Of a stretch of DNA of 64,000 nt, positions 1 through 9,392 are shown piece after piece. The notes beneath the pieces were generated by a model. That model did not search any database. It had not been told where the DNA came from and saw only the letters and a program-made list of their open reading frames with translations. Origin of the DNA: Cymbomonas tetramitiformis (Eukaryota; Chlorophyta; Pyramimonadophyceae; Pyramimonadales; Pyramimonadaceae); contig LGRX02035278.1 of the NCBI GenBank assembly GCA_001247695.2, positions 1 to 64,000 on the forward strand, read 5' to 3'. Each line of letters opens with the position of its first letter. Position 1 is the stretch's first letter. A program made the position numbers and the translations under genes.

Positions 1-3000
1 CAACACGCCCAGCTGAGCATGCAACATGCAGCATGCAGCCTGAAGCACAACTAATGCTGCGAGCTCCCACCGACTACTTCGCTGATTTGTCCGAATCTGG
101 AAAGCACCGGCAGGAAACGAGCACCCCGGGAACCACCCCGGTATTGCGTCGTAGTGCTCGGCTGCGACAACCCATTGCCACGACGACTCCTTCCGTCACG
201 CCGAAAACCTCGACACGGCCTGCTACGGATTCCCGAAGGCCTAAGCAGCCAGCTCGGCCGTCTAGTCGAACCGCCAAGCCCCCAGCCGATCGGCAAGACT
301 GGAAGGTGCGCAAGGAGGTCTTTGAGCGCCTCCAACGCCAGTTCGGCAGCTTCGACGTCGACGCGTGTTGTGACCTGGGTGGACGGAACCGCCAAGTGGA
401 CGCCTACTGGACTGATTGTCTGCAACAACAGTGGCGGGGAAAGCACGTCTGGTGCAACCCCCCATACTCCAGCAGTCATATCTCCATCGAGGCGGTGTTG
501 CGTAAGTATGTGGACGAATGGCGGCAAGACCCCGCACATACCTCGGCAGTGTTCCTTCTACCGGACATCCAGGCCCGCATGCCTCAATGGAGGCGGCTCT
601 TCAGAATGGCTGGTATGAGACTGGTGGAAGTGATACCTACCCATGACGAACGAGGAGTACCCACACAGCTGTTCGAGACTCCTGACGGTGTACTTCACGA
701 CCTTCCGTGGCCCGTGCTAGTGGCACATGCTCCCCCTACCCGACAGCTGTTGCCGAGAGTACGGCATCCCCGAGTGGCGCCTCCTATAGTGCGACAGGGT
801 AAGGCTGCTGAGACCCGCGATGCTACGAGCCTCCCCACGGACGTTACATTCCTGGAGTCCCTGCACGATGAGTATGCACGTGCCGGCCCTCTTCGGCAGC
901 TGCGGGATGAGATCCTGGCGGCCCCGCACCATGCCACGAGGGATTTCCGTATCGTTGGGGACGTGCTATGGCGTGTAGCCGCAGGACGGTACCAGTTGGT
1001 TCTCGGCGAGGACTCCCCTTTGCGAGAAGTAGTCTTCAAGGATGCCCCCGACTCCACCGCTGCAGGCCACACTGGCCGGGAGAAGACACTGGAGAGAGTT
1101 CTCCGCAGGTTCTGGTGGAAGAATGCCTCCGAGGATGTGGCAGGATGGGGGGCCTCATGCCCTACATGTCAGGCGGTTCGTCCCCGGGCATCCTACCCCG
1201 ATGGATTATTGAATCCGCACGCTATTCCCCAACGCAACTGGCAGGATGTGAGCGTGGACTTCGTTACAGGGCTGCCGCTCACCGCCCAAGGAAACGACGC
1301 CTTTGTCACCTTCACGTGCAAGCTGAGCAAAATGGTGCACCTTATGCCCATGAACTTTGGGGACAGCTCTGCGCAAACGGTGGCCCGCATCTACTTCGAC
1401 GTTGTCTGGAGGCAGCATGGAGCCCCCATGAAGATTGTATGCGACCGTGACCCCAGGTTCCAGGACTCGTTCTGGCGTGAGCTAATGAGGCTTATTATTA
1501 TGGGGGTACGGGTGGCTTCTACCACTCCGTACAACCCTCGTTCAGACGGACAGGCGGAGCACACCAACCGGGTGGTGGAGGACATGTTGCGCTCGTTCGT
1601 GGGTGCCAATCCTGATGACTGGGACCTCTACATGACGAACGTGGAGTTCGCTATCAACGACTCGCGCAGTGATGTCACCGGGTTCACGCCATTTGAGCTA
1701 TGCTACGGGGTGTCCCCGATGTCTCAATTAGACCTTTTCCTGGAAGCTGCAACTCTCCCTGGCTCTGCGCGACGGAAAGGGGGGGTGGGTAGCGCCCATG
1801 AGATGGCTGCGAAGTTTTCGTCGCAGTTGCGGGACGCGCGTGGCCGCCTTGAGTTGGCTCAGCAGCGCCAGCGGGAGCAGTTCGACCGGCGCCACAAGCA
1901 GCATAAGTACGCAGTGGGAGATCTGGTGTGGATCGAAGCTCGTCATCTGACGGAAAAGGTGATGGACCGTGCGCTGTGCCGAAAGCTCGGTAAGCGCTGG
2001 CATGGACCTGTGACCGTGGTGGAGTGCTTCTACAGCGATTTGCAGGCGGAGCTGGCAGAGGCGGACCGCGGGGCACCGGTGGCATATCGGTTGGCCCTAC
2101 CGCCGCACTGGCGCATTCACGACGTGTTTGCGCAGCACCGCCTGAAGCCGTACATCTCCGGCAAGGATGAGTTTGCATCTCGAGCACAACTGCCCGTACC
2201 TGACCCGGTAATGGTAGATGGGCAAGCGGAAGCTCACGTGGACAAAATCCTGGCGTATCGTGTACGCATGGTCAAGGGTAAATCTGTGGAGGAATGGAAG
2301 GTAAGCTGGACGGGCTACTCGGCAGCTCACGACCAGTGGCGCTCCAGAGACAAGATGGACAGAGGCGGGGAAAATCAGCAGCTCAAGGAGTTCGAGGCAC
2401 GACGATTAGGCATGCAGGCGGACATGCTGAAGTCTACTGAGCATGACCGACGGCAACGTCAACAGCGACAGCCCGCCCACCTTGGCGTCACCTTATCCCA
2501 GCTAATGGAACACCCATGTGACGTTCCGGAAGTGGATTCTCCACCGGAAGACTTCTGTCTGCCGTGGGAGCGGGTGGAAACCTTGGGGAATGGAGAGCTA
2601 GTGGTGATCACCGACCTTGAAGAGCGGAAGACCCGGCCGGTGAGAATCTTGGTGTTGTTCAGCGGAACTGGATCGGTGGAAAGGGAGTTTGCCAAGTGCT
2701 TCCCGTCTGCCTCGGTGGTTACGCTCGACAACGACCCACGCTGGCAACCTAACCATCTCGCATCAATGGAGGACTGGGACCCCACTCAGTATCCACCGGG
2801 ATTCTTTGATGTCATCTGGGCCAGCCCTCCATGCACCCAGTACAGTCAGGCGCGCACTACGGGAGGCCCTCCTGATCTGGAAGGAGCAGACAAGAGTGTG
2901 AAATGCACCCTGGATGCTATCGAGTACTTGAAGCCCAAGCACTGGTTTCTTGAAAACCCTGAGGGGAGATACCCGAATGCACTGCGGTTGCGGTCAGTGG

Positions 3001-3293
3001 TTCGTAAACTGCCACAGCCTCTCTTTTGCACCTACTGTAAGTATGGAGAGCGATATCGTAAGCCGACATGTATCTGGACTAGCTCACCTCCACCAACGCC
3101 ATTGCTGGAGTGTACCTCGCGGACACCTTGCGCATGTAAATGGGCCACCGGAGGGCACCCTGAGACTGCTCAGCTTGGACCATCGTCTTCACAGCAACCA
3201 GGGGCGCGAGATGCTCACGCCGTGTACCCCGTACCAGCTCCGTTACTGCGTCATCTCTTCCACCATCTTCAAATCGGGGAGCTTGATACCTGA
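1..3293 (+). CDS. Ty3/Gypsy polyprotein C-terminal half: NPPY methyltransferase-like domain, integrase, chromodomain, C5-cytosine methyltransferase
   Basis: First ATG is at 33, but the frame is open to the window edge, so the protein is probably cut; protease and reverse transcriptase would lie to the left. Residues counted from that ATG. 1-90: Pro/Ser/Thr-rich linker. About 90-230: domain with FDVDAC and CNPPYS (141-146), like Dam-type N6-adenine methyltransferases. About 325-380: integrase zinc finger with H346, C376, C379; the position of the first His holds Pro339. About 400-560: integrase core with D409, D471 and E509. About 735-776: chromodomain. 871-1080: C5 methyltransferase with FSGTG (876-880), SPPC (catalytic Cys934), ENP (974-976) and a YCKYG...RKPT block near 1001. 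There are no internal stops in 1086 residues. Relative to the second copy at 61071-64000 it has lost the zinc His and gained two residues before the integrase Glu, so it may be ageing. Family assignment is firm for integrase and C5 methyltransferase, less so for the NPPY domain. Confidence 0.88.
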   Translation, partial: TRPAEHATCSMQPEAQLMLRAPTDYFADLSESGKHRQETSTPGTTPVLRRSARLRQPIATTTPSVTPKTSTRPATDSRRPKQPARPSSRTAKPPADRQDWKVRKEVFERLQRQFGSFDVDACCDLGGRNRQVDAYWTDCLQQQWRGKHVWCNPPYSSSHISIEAVLRKYVDEWRQDPAHTSAVFLLPDIQARMPQWRRLFRMAGMRLVEVIPTHDERGVPTQLFETPDGVLHDLPWPVLVAHAPPTRQLLPRVRHPRVAPPIVRQGKAAETRDATSLPTDVTFLESLHDEYARAGPLRQLRDEILAAPHHATRDFRIVGDVLWRVAAGRYQLVLGEDSPLREVVFKDAPDSTAAGHTGREKTLERVLRRFWWKNASEDVAGWGASCPTCQAVRPRASYPDGLLNPHAIPQRNWQDVSVDFVTGLPLTAQGNDAFVTFTCKLSKMVHLMPMNFGDSSAQTVARIYFDVVWRQHGAPMKIVCDRDPRFQDSFWRELMRLIIMGVRVASTTPYNPRSDGQAEHTNRVVEDMLRSFVGANPDDWDLYMTNVEFAINDSRSDVTGFTPFELCYGVSPMSQLDLFLEAATLPGSARRKGGVGSAHEMAAKFSSQLRDARGRLELAQQRQREQFDRRHKQHKYAVGDLVWIEARHLTEKVMDRALCRKLGKRWHGPVTVVECFYSDLQAELAEADRGAPVAYRLALPPHWRIHDVFAQHRLKPYISGKDEFASRAQLPVPDPVMVDGQAEAHVDKILAYRVRMVKGKSVEEWKVSWTGYSAAHDQWRSRDKMDRGGENQQLKEFEARRLGMQADMLKSTEHDRRQRQQRQPAHLGVTLSQLMEHPCDVPEVDSPPEDFCLPWERVETLGNGELVVITDLEERKTRPVRILVLFSGTGSVEREFAKCFPSASVVTLDNDPRWQPNHLASMEDWDPTQYPPGFFDVIWASPPCTQYSQARTTGGPPDLEGADKSVKCTLDAIEYLKPKHWFLENPEGRYPNALRLRSVVRKLPQPLFCTYCKYGERYRKPTCIWTSSPPPTPLLECTSRTPCACKWATGGHPETAQLGPSSSQQPGARDAHAVYPVPAPLLRHLFHHLQIGELDT

Positions 3294-3330
3294 AGACACC
3301 GGGAGCGGCATCGGGAGATAGGCCGCTCTT

Positions 3331-3350
3331 GAGGGGGGAGGAGTTGTACC
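3331..3350 (+). promoter_or_regulatory. Probable polypurine tract and 3' LTR start of the left Gypsy element
   Basis: A purine run GAGGGGGGAGGAG lies 38 nt after the stop of the polyprotein and is followed by TTGTACC. The second element has AAGGGGGGGGGAG followed by TTGTGC at the equivalent place (minus strand, about 61015-61031). A purine tract directly before TG is the expected plus-strand priming site and LTR boundary. The LTR itself cannot be confirmed because its partner is outside the window. Confidence 0.55.
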
Positions 3351-3368
3351 GGGAGGTACGAGCAGCGG

Positions 3369-4171
3369 GGTTGCATGCTACAGAGATCTGGTTGCATGCT
3401 GCCGACGAGTGGTTGCATGATACAGATGCCTGGTTGCATGCTGCGTATGCCTGGTTGCATGCCACAGATGCCTGGTTGCATGCTACAGATGCCCGGTTGC
3501 ATGCCACGGAGGCCAGGCTGCATGCTACAGATGTCAGGTTGCATGCTACAGAGGCCCGGTTGCATGCCACGGAGGCCAGGTTGCATGCTACAGATGTCAG
3601 GTTGCATGCTACAGAGGCCCGGTTGCATGTCACGGAGGCCAGGTTGCATGCTACAGATGTCAGGTTGCATGCTACAGAGGCCAGGTTGCATGCGACAGAG
3701 GCCAGGTTGCATGCTACAGATGTCGGGTTGCATGCTACAGAGGCCCGGTTGCATGTCACGGAGGCCAGGTTGCATGCTACAGATGTCAGGTTGCATGCTA
3801 CAGAGGCCAGGTTGCATGCACAGAGGCCAGGTTGCATGCTACAGATGTCGGGTTGCATGCGACAGAGGCCAGGTTGCATGCGACAGATGTCGGGTTGCAG
3901 AGGCCAGGTTGCATGCGACAGATGTCGGGTTGCATGCCACAGGGGCCAGGTTGCATGCGACAGAGGCCAGGTTGCATGCTACAAATGTCAGGTTGCATGC
4001 TACATACGCCAGGCTGCATGTCACGGAGGCCAGGTTGCATGCTACAGATGTCTGGTTGCATGCCACAGAGGCCAGGTTGCATGCGACAGAGACCAGGTTG
4101 CATGCCACAGAGGTTGCATGCTGGTGACGGGTGGTTGCATGCTGCAAGGGCCTTGTTGCATGCCGGTCACA
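3369..4171. repeat. 21-bp minisatellite, about 38 units (GGTTGCATGCTACAGAGGCCA type)
   Basis: Nearly every unit starts GGTTGCATGC, followed by an 11-base variable part (usually CTACAGAGGCC or CTACAGATGTC). Units are 21 bp, so all reading frames stay open across most of the array on both strands; I regard these as repeat artefacts, not genes. A few units are shortened near 3820 and 3895, which shifts the frames. The array begins about 20 bp after the predicted LTR start of the upstream element, and GCATGC motifs also occur at the window start (18-37). It may therefore lie inside the LTR. Confidence 0.9.
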
Positions 4172-4553
4172 GCTGTATGAAGAAATAATTGATGGCAAGG
4201 CAGATTTCAGGAGAAGATCTGCAATGACAATAATTATATTGAGGATCTGGTGGATTCCAGAAAGATCTGCAATGGCAATATCGTGATCTGCCTGATGATT
4301 GGTGGAGGAGTACCAGAATCAGGCATATATGTGCACATGATTGGTCGATGGCAGATGTCAATACAGGAATCCTGCTAGTGATTGTTAGAGAGCAACATGT
4401 TGAAAGGGAAGCTTGGAAAAGTGGACCTCAGTTAGTGTTGATCAAGAGAATGAATTAAGGACAAGTTTTACATGTTAGTATTAGGCTGTATGCCAAGACT
4501 GAACATAAGGATATAGATGTATTAGGTTTGAGACCAGACATTATATCGGAAAA
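4172..4553. other. AT-rich stretch with no supported feature
   Basis: No long ORF, no recognisable repeat unit and no RNA gene was seen here. Confidence 0.4.
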
Positions 4554-4624
4554 GTGATTGTCCCTACAAATTTAGGAATCGTAGGTAGGGCCATGTTTGC
4601 CTTGTATCTACCTTGTGTCTGGAT

Positions 4625-4827
4625 GGCCAAAAACCACGACCAGACATGGCCATGTTTAGTCAGTTTTTCCGCGGCGCAACACAACCCAAGTAGGGCCATG
4701 TTTGGTCGTGGTTTTTGGCCTTACTTACCCCTTACTTACCTTGTACCTACCCAATGTCTAACGCACCATACGTACGCACGTGAATGCATGAATCACTTAG
4801 ACATTGGGTAGATACAAGGTAAGTATG
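4625..4827. repeat. Two nested inverted repeats
   Basis: GGCCAAAAACCACGACCA (4625-4642) is repeated inverted at 4703-4720. CTTACCTTGTACCTACCC (about 4735-4752) pairs with the inverted copy at about 4803-4824. The short motif GTAGGGCCATGTTTG recurs near 4588, 4690 and 7188, so this belongs to a dispersed AT-rich repeat family, probably non-autonomous DNA elements. Confidence 0.6.
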
Positions 4828-5140
4828 GCCATGTTTATACATAAACAAGGTAAGTAGGGCCCTACCTATCATGTATCTGTACTCAAGTACAAGGTAAGTA
4901 TGGCCATGTTTATACATAAACAAGGGTAAGTAGGGCCCTACCTATCATGTATCTATATCCAAGTACAAGGTAAGTATGGCCATGTCTATACATAAACAAG
5001 GGTAAGTAGGGCCTTACCTATCATGTGTTTATTCTCAAGTAATGATCAAACATGGCCATGTTTATACATAAACAAGGGTAAGTATGGCCTTACCTATCAT
5101 GTGTTTATTCTCAAGTACTGATCAAACATGGCCATGTATA
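4805..5140. repeat. 75-76-bp tandem repeat, about 4 units
   Basis: Units start ACAAGGTAAGTATGGCCATG at 4814, 4889 and 4965. Later units diverge at the start (GATCAAACATGGCCATG near 5043 and 5119). The same unit makes a second array at 9105-9365, on the other side of the 7269-9080 locus. Confidence 0.8.
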
Positions 5141-5274
5141 TATCTACCGCATATCGAATACGATGTAAACATGGCCATATCTACCTAGATATTCGGTCTT
5201 TCAACGAATAACAAACACATATATATTAATGATATGCTTTAACACACACATATTGGATATGCTATGTATGCGTT

Positions 5275-5326
5275 GCATACTAAGTTTCAATATGTTGCAT
5301 GCACAACATATTGAAACTTAGTATGC
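5275..5326. repeat. 52-bp palindrome
   Basis: Arms of 23 bp beginning GCATACTAAGTTTCAATATG, separated by a 6-base loop. Perfect or nearly perfect inverted match. Likely a hairpin-forming remnant of a small TIR element. Confidence 0.7.
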
Positions 5327-7019
5327 ATACCGCAAGTCGGGATGCACTATACTTCCTAGTTGATGCTTTCGTGCTTTGAAAAGTATGCATGTGATATGTG
5401 AAAATACGACAAGGCAATAGCAATTGCTATTCGAAACTATTTTTTACTCGCTACGTAACTACATGCTCAATACGATAGGACACACGAATGCAAACAAGCA
5501 TGGGTTCTAACGCACAAATGAATACATTATGCAATACAGTTAATACAAACCAATATCGCGTAAGTACTATATTTTCTAATCTACTCCCTAAATATTCACT
5601 ACATTACTATTTCAAATCCTACTTGAAAACTATTTCGTAAAATACAAACAATAAGCCTATCTACAATCTACAACGCGAGTGTTGGCGTCGTTGATGAGCA
5701 CGTGCCTTGCTCCTCATAAATTTTCAGCCATCCTATATCAAAGGACAAGGAACCAATCGTTAGTAAATCTGGAAAAAAAAACAAGCACGCAAACGAAAAC
5801 AATTCAAAGACAAGGGGTCAAAGGAGAATAGAAGTCGAAGGCGATGGAGTCGTTCGTGGGTTGAATCGCGTTTTCGCCGGTCCAACTCACGAGTCAATCT
5901 GAAAAATAGCGCCAACGAAAAAGAGGTTAGTAACGAGGGAAAAAAGGGGAAAAAAATAAGAAGAAAGTTAAGGAGAGTGAAAGTTTAGAGGGGGTGAGTT
6001 GGAATAGAACCAACCAAATCTAGTCCAAAGGACTAGCGGGAAAAATCTCCCGTTCACCCCATGTAAACGTTCAATACGCGCAGATCTAACTACATCTGCG
6101 CGTAAAAAACACTACGGCACTAGTACTTGCACGCAGGAGAAAATATGAAAAAGCAAGAATGAATTCAGAAGCAACGCATGGAAACAAAAGCAAAAGCGCA
6201 AGCAGAATTTTGTACAGTGCAGACAGGCACTTGCACTGTACAGATGGTCAACGAGAAGAGGAGGAATTTCGAACTCCAACGTTTACAAGTACCGTGACTG
6301 ACAACTCGAACTGTGCACTGTACAAGTATGGTGACATGACATGACGTCTACGGTGACACGCGGTCACCTACACCTCTGCCATCGGCTATCGCAATGTCGC
6401 ATGTCAACGTGCTATCAGATATCGAGCTATCGATGCCGTGTCTCTCACCCGATCGCGCGACGTTGTCTTTTGTGTCATCATTCGAGTAATGTGTAATCGC
6501 CTGGCATCTTCTGGGATAAACTGAAGACTCTCGATTTTCGAACGCCGCGATCTGAACGGTCTGAACCTGTCCGCGAACGGTCGGCGATCTGAACCTGCGC
6601 GAGTGGCGATTCCGGGTCATGGGACCCATGTTTTTTCTGTTGCGCTTTCTTTTGTGCATATTTTTTTCAAGGGTTTCCCACTTCTGGACCATTCATGAAT
6701 GGCCCATAGAATATTTGAGCAAGCCGTTTTCACCATCGTATTTTGCGAGCAAGCCCCTTTCTTTTGAGCTCAACTTGTTTTTTTCATGAAAATGACCGAT
6801 TTTTGTCCACGCTTGCCTGCACCCTAAGGTATGGTCTAGACATGACCATGTTTGGGTCGTTTCCCCATTGGGTTTTGCATTTGGGGCATCTGATTTGGGC
6901 TATGTGCGCCGCGGAAGATGTCTACCTTGTGTTCGCGTGAATGTTGTTCGAACCGGGCCATACCAGGGCAATTCTACTCAGGTACAAGGTAAACATCTTC
7001 CGCGGCGCAACACAACGTG
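5327..7019. other. Repeat-poor AT-rich stretch; one short hairpin
   Basis: No convincing gene. A short hairpin TGTACAGTGCA...TGCACTGTACA lies near 6214-6242. The ORFs of 61 and 114 residues here (6159-6344 +, 6348-6692 -) have no recognisable domain and are near chance length. Confidence 0.35.
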
Positions 7020-7024
7020 GTTTG

Positions 7025-7141
7025 CCTTGTTTTACTGCCAACATTGCCCAAAAATGGCCAAGTTTGCCACGTGTTTTTAAACACAGATCAAACATGGTCC
7101 GTTTTATGTACGTCTTGCCCAATGTTGGCAGTAAAACAAGG
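7025..7141. repeat. 117-bp inverted repeat with 22-bp arms
   Basis: CCTTGTTTTACTGCCAACAT (7025 onward) pairs with the inverted copy ending at 7141. It lies directly before the ORF locus and resembles the GGGCCATG-type repeats at 4554-4810. Confidence 0.65.
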
Positions 7142-7268
7142 CTAACAAGGCCGTGTTTCACCATCTCGGCTTTTGAAACTGCTTAGGTAGGGCCATGTTT
7201 ACGCCATACTTATGATGGTACAGCAGGTTACGTACGTGGGCAAAAGCGGTTTGCAGGCACAATAGGCG

Positions 7269-7586
7269 ATGACATCCCGCGCACAGAGATTGGCGCAAGG
7301 TGGGATTCCGGAGGAGAGACGGAGGGTCAATCCCGCGAAAAGAGCCACTGTTGCATATCGCTTGTCAAATTCTCCGGGTGAGGGCGATGGGTTGACGACG
7401 CCGCCGCGTGCGGACGATGCCTTCAAGAGGCAACGTGTCCTCGAATGGGATGCCAATCCCACGAATGGGTTTATAGATTTAGTTGAGGAACTCTTTTTGG
7501 ATGGAATCATTCTGACGGAAGAATACGACAATCATCCGGCACGCGCCACCTTCACTGACATTGAACGCGACGGCATGACCGGGTAG
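7269..7586 (+). CDS. Hypothetical 105-aa ORF
   Basis: I do not recognise this protein. It is hydrophilic, with a basic N-terminal third rich in Arg and an acidic middle (DLVEELFLDGIILTEEYD near residues 70-88). It lies upstream of, and convergent with, the minus-strand ORF at 7634-8254. It could be a fragment of a larger mobile-element protein. Support is only its open frame, its fairly normal composition and its position in a locus with two other ORFs. Confidence 0.3.
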   Translation: MTSRAQRLAQGGIPEERRRVNPAKRATVAYRLSNSPGEGDGLTTPPRADDAFKRQRVLEWDANPTNGFIDLVEELFLDGIILTEEYDNHPARATFTDIERDGMTG

Positions 7587-7633
7587 GGCCCTACCTGCCT
7601 TGCTCTCGGGACGAACCCGGGGCGAGCATTGCC

Positions 7634-8254
7634 CTACCTGCATTGGGAAGGGGCCAAGTATGGCCGTATTTTGACGTGTTCGCTGTAGGTCGAACCGAAA
7701 AGCACGGAAATTCCTCCCGTCACCCTCCCGTCACCCATCCAGGCCGCTGCTGGCGACGCGGGGTCAACCATGAGCTCGAGCGTGGAGAACAATAAGGCGT
7801 TGGCCTCCACGCGGATGGGGAGGGTAGCATCGTCCAGCAGGAAATGGGGTGCGAAACCAATGTCCTCCGTGACAAATGTTGTCTGCAGCGCAGAGACCAT
7901 CCTGGCGAAGAGCGCGGACGCGTGGCACTCAGTCCCGGAAAATCGCCCGTTCTTGTCCTCGAATAACTTTCGGCGAACGGACTTGGAGACCTTCATGTCG
8001 AAGTGTTCCCGTTGCAGCGTCCGCACCGAGGCCAGGAACGCAGCACCTGCTGAATTGGCAGCCGGCTGAGCTGCCGGCGGCGTGGCTGGAGTGTTGGCGT
8101 GTCTCGCAGCTGCCGAATCAAAAATCGTGGATAGCGCGCGTCGGCGATTCGCCATGCTAGCGGTGGCTCGAGTAGAAGCAACCATCTTGAGAAGGACTGA
8201 AGGGGCGGAGTGAGGCAACGGAACGCGAGATGTGCGGCAGTTCCGGGCGGCCAA
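7634..8254 (-). CDS. Unrecognised 206-aa protein, member of a two-copy family in this window
   Basis: The function is unknown. Residues about 24-80 (MVASTRATASMANRRRALST, IFDSAAARH, TPATP, PAANSA, FLASVRTL) closely match the shorter minus-strand ORF at 22809-23075 (MVAT...SMASRRRSLATIFDSAAARN, TPATP, PAANSA, FLAGVRSL). Substitutions are mostly conservative, which suggests coding selection at some time. The C-terminal half (residues 84-206) has an ordinary mix of hydrophobic and charged residues and no motif I know. The region upstream of its start (8255-8756) is also partly shared with the second locus, so the ORF and its 5' flank travelled together. Probably encoded by a mobile element; a host gene family is the alternative. 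Confidence 0.5.
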   Translation of the reverse strand: MAARNCRTSRVPLPHSAPSVLLKMVASTRATASMANRRRALSTIFDSAAARHANTPATPPAAQPAANSAGAAFLASVRTLQREHFDMKVSKSVRRKLFEDKNGRFSGTECHASALFARMVSALQTTFVTEDIGFAPHFLLDDATLPIRVEANALLFSTLELMVDPASPAAAWMGDGRVTGGISVLFGSTYSEHVKIRPYLAPSQCR

Positions 8255-8756
8255 GAAACGCGTGGGTCGCCGATACGGCAGCCGTGAGAGATCAAATAAT
8301 TCAGGGAAGTCGTGTGGTAGCGGCGGCCAATACGCAACGGTGTGGGATCCAACCAGAAAACGTAAACCAATCCAATTAAGACCCGTAGAAAACCGTTCTC
8401 CAACCGGTGCGGCGTGCCGTAAATCAACCCATAAAATTTAGGCCATACCCGTGACTGCCGGCACTCTCACGCGCGGAGCGCCTCACCCCATCCCAGGCGT
8501 CCGAGCTTAGCCACTCATGGTGGCAATCTCGCAGTGGCTAAATAAAACGCAAGTGGGGCCAAACCTGGTAGATATATGGTTCGGCGGTTATATATATCTA
8601 ACTGTTGAGATAAACCCTGAGTTAAGGGTTACGGAATCAGAACGGTAAAAGTGAGATAGATAAATCAGAGGCATACATAAATACCTAACGGGTGTTTCCC
8701 GTCTACTGGTGACGGTCACCCAGCCTACCATAGGAAGTGACATGTGACAGTTTTGA
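8255..8756. promoter_or_regulatory. Shared flank between two divergent ORFs
   Basis: Short blocks of this stretch recur in the same order at 23076-23522: GCGGCCAA near 8324 and 23157, GGCCATACC near 8442, a stretch around CTAAATAAA, and GTGGGGCCAAACCTG near 8552 and 23390. In both places a minus-strand ORF starts on one side and a plus-strand ORF on the other. A shared 5' leader, LTR or bidirectional promoter would fit. No TATA box or TIR can be assigned with confidence. Confidence 0.45.
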
Positions 8757-9080
8757 GTGTCACAGTGTCAAATCCAGCAAAAAGCGAAGATCGCCATGTA
8801 TAACCGGATGAACTCCATAGTTGGCCCGGACAGCGTCACTGGCTGTTTCTTTTGCGATGACCCCGAGAACCCTGACACCGTGTTCGATACCAAAGAGCCA
8901 TTCATGCTCGCAGATCAGATCGCGTCGCAAGTAGTAATTGTGAAGCATCCTTGCATGCAAACTGCGGTGGTTCTTGACCCTCGAGCAGATTTATTCAAGC
9001 AGAATGTCCAGGATGAAAATCCTAGCGAGGACGAGCTTGCTAAGTACTTAGGCCTGCAGTACGACATGGCCTTTGTGTAG
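8757..9080 (+). CDS. Hypothetical 107-aa ORF
   Basis: I do not recognise the product. The protein has a CFFCDDPENPD patch near residues 31-41, a hydrophobic middle (ASQVVIVKHP) and an acidic end (NPSEDELAKYLGLQYD). It starts just after the shared flank and ends where the second 76-bp repeat array begins, so it may be truncated. At the matching position in the second locus (23523) the ORF begins MTVINTTTGRVTK, which is not obviously related. Confidence 0.3.
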   Translation: MSQCQIQQKAKIAMYNRMNSIVGPDSVTGCFFCDDPENPDTVFDTKEPFMLADQIASQVVIVKHPCMQTAVVLDPRADLFKQNVQDENPSEDELAKYLGLQYDMAFV

Positions 9081-9104
9081 TGTAAATAGATAGCATCAGT
9101 TTGT

Positions 9105-9365
9105 GTATATACATAAACAAGGGTAAGTATGGCCCTACCTATCATGTATCTATGCTCAGGTACTGATCGGAAATGGCCATGTTTATACATAAACAAGGGT
9201 AAGTAGGGCCCTACCTATCATGTATCTATACTCAAGTACTAGTCAGGTAAGGCCATGTTTATACATAAACAAGGGTAAGTAAGGCCCTACCTATCATGTA
9301 TCTATACTCAAGTACAAGGTAAATATGGTCATGTCTATACATAAACAAGGGTAAGTAGGGCCTTA
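9105..9365. repeat. Second array of the 76-bp repeat, about 3.3 units
   Basis: Same unit as at 4805-5140 (TATACATAAACAAGGGTAAG followed by the GGCCCTACCTATCATGTATC block). The two arrays flank the 5.3-9.1 kb stretch in the same orientation, as arrays at or near the ends of one large element might. Confidence 0.75.
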
Positions 9366-9392
9366 ATTTAGTAAGGACTATTTTACTCATTT

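Noticed and set aside
3079..4198. Six overlapping ORFs of 100-283 residues on both strands rich in LHATEAR, MQPGLC or CNLASVA repeats
   Set aside because: They are translations of a 21-bp minisatellite, which keeps every frame open. No unique coding sequence is attached.
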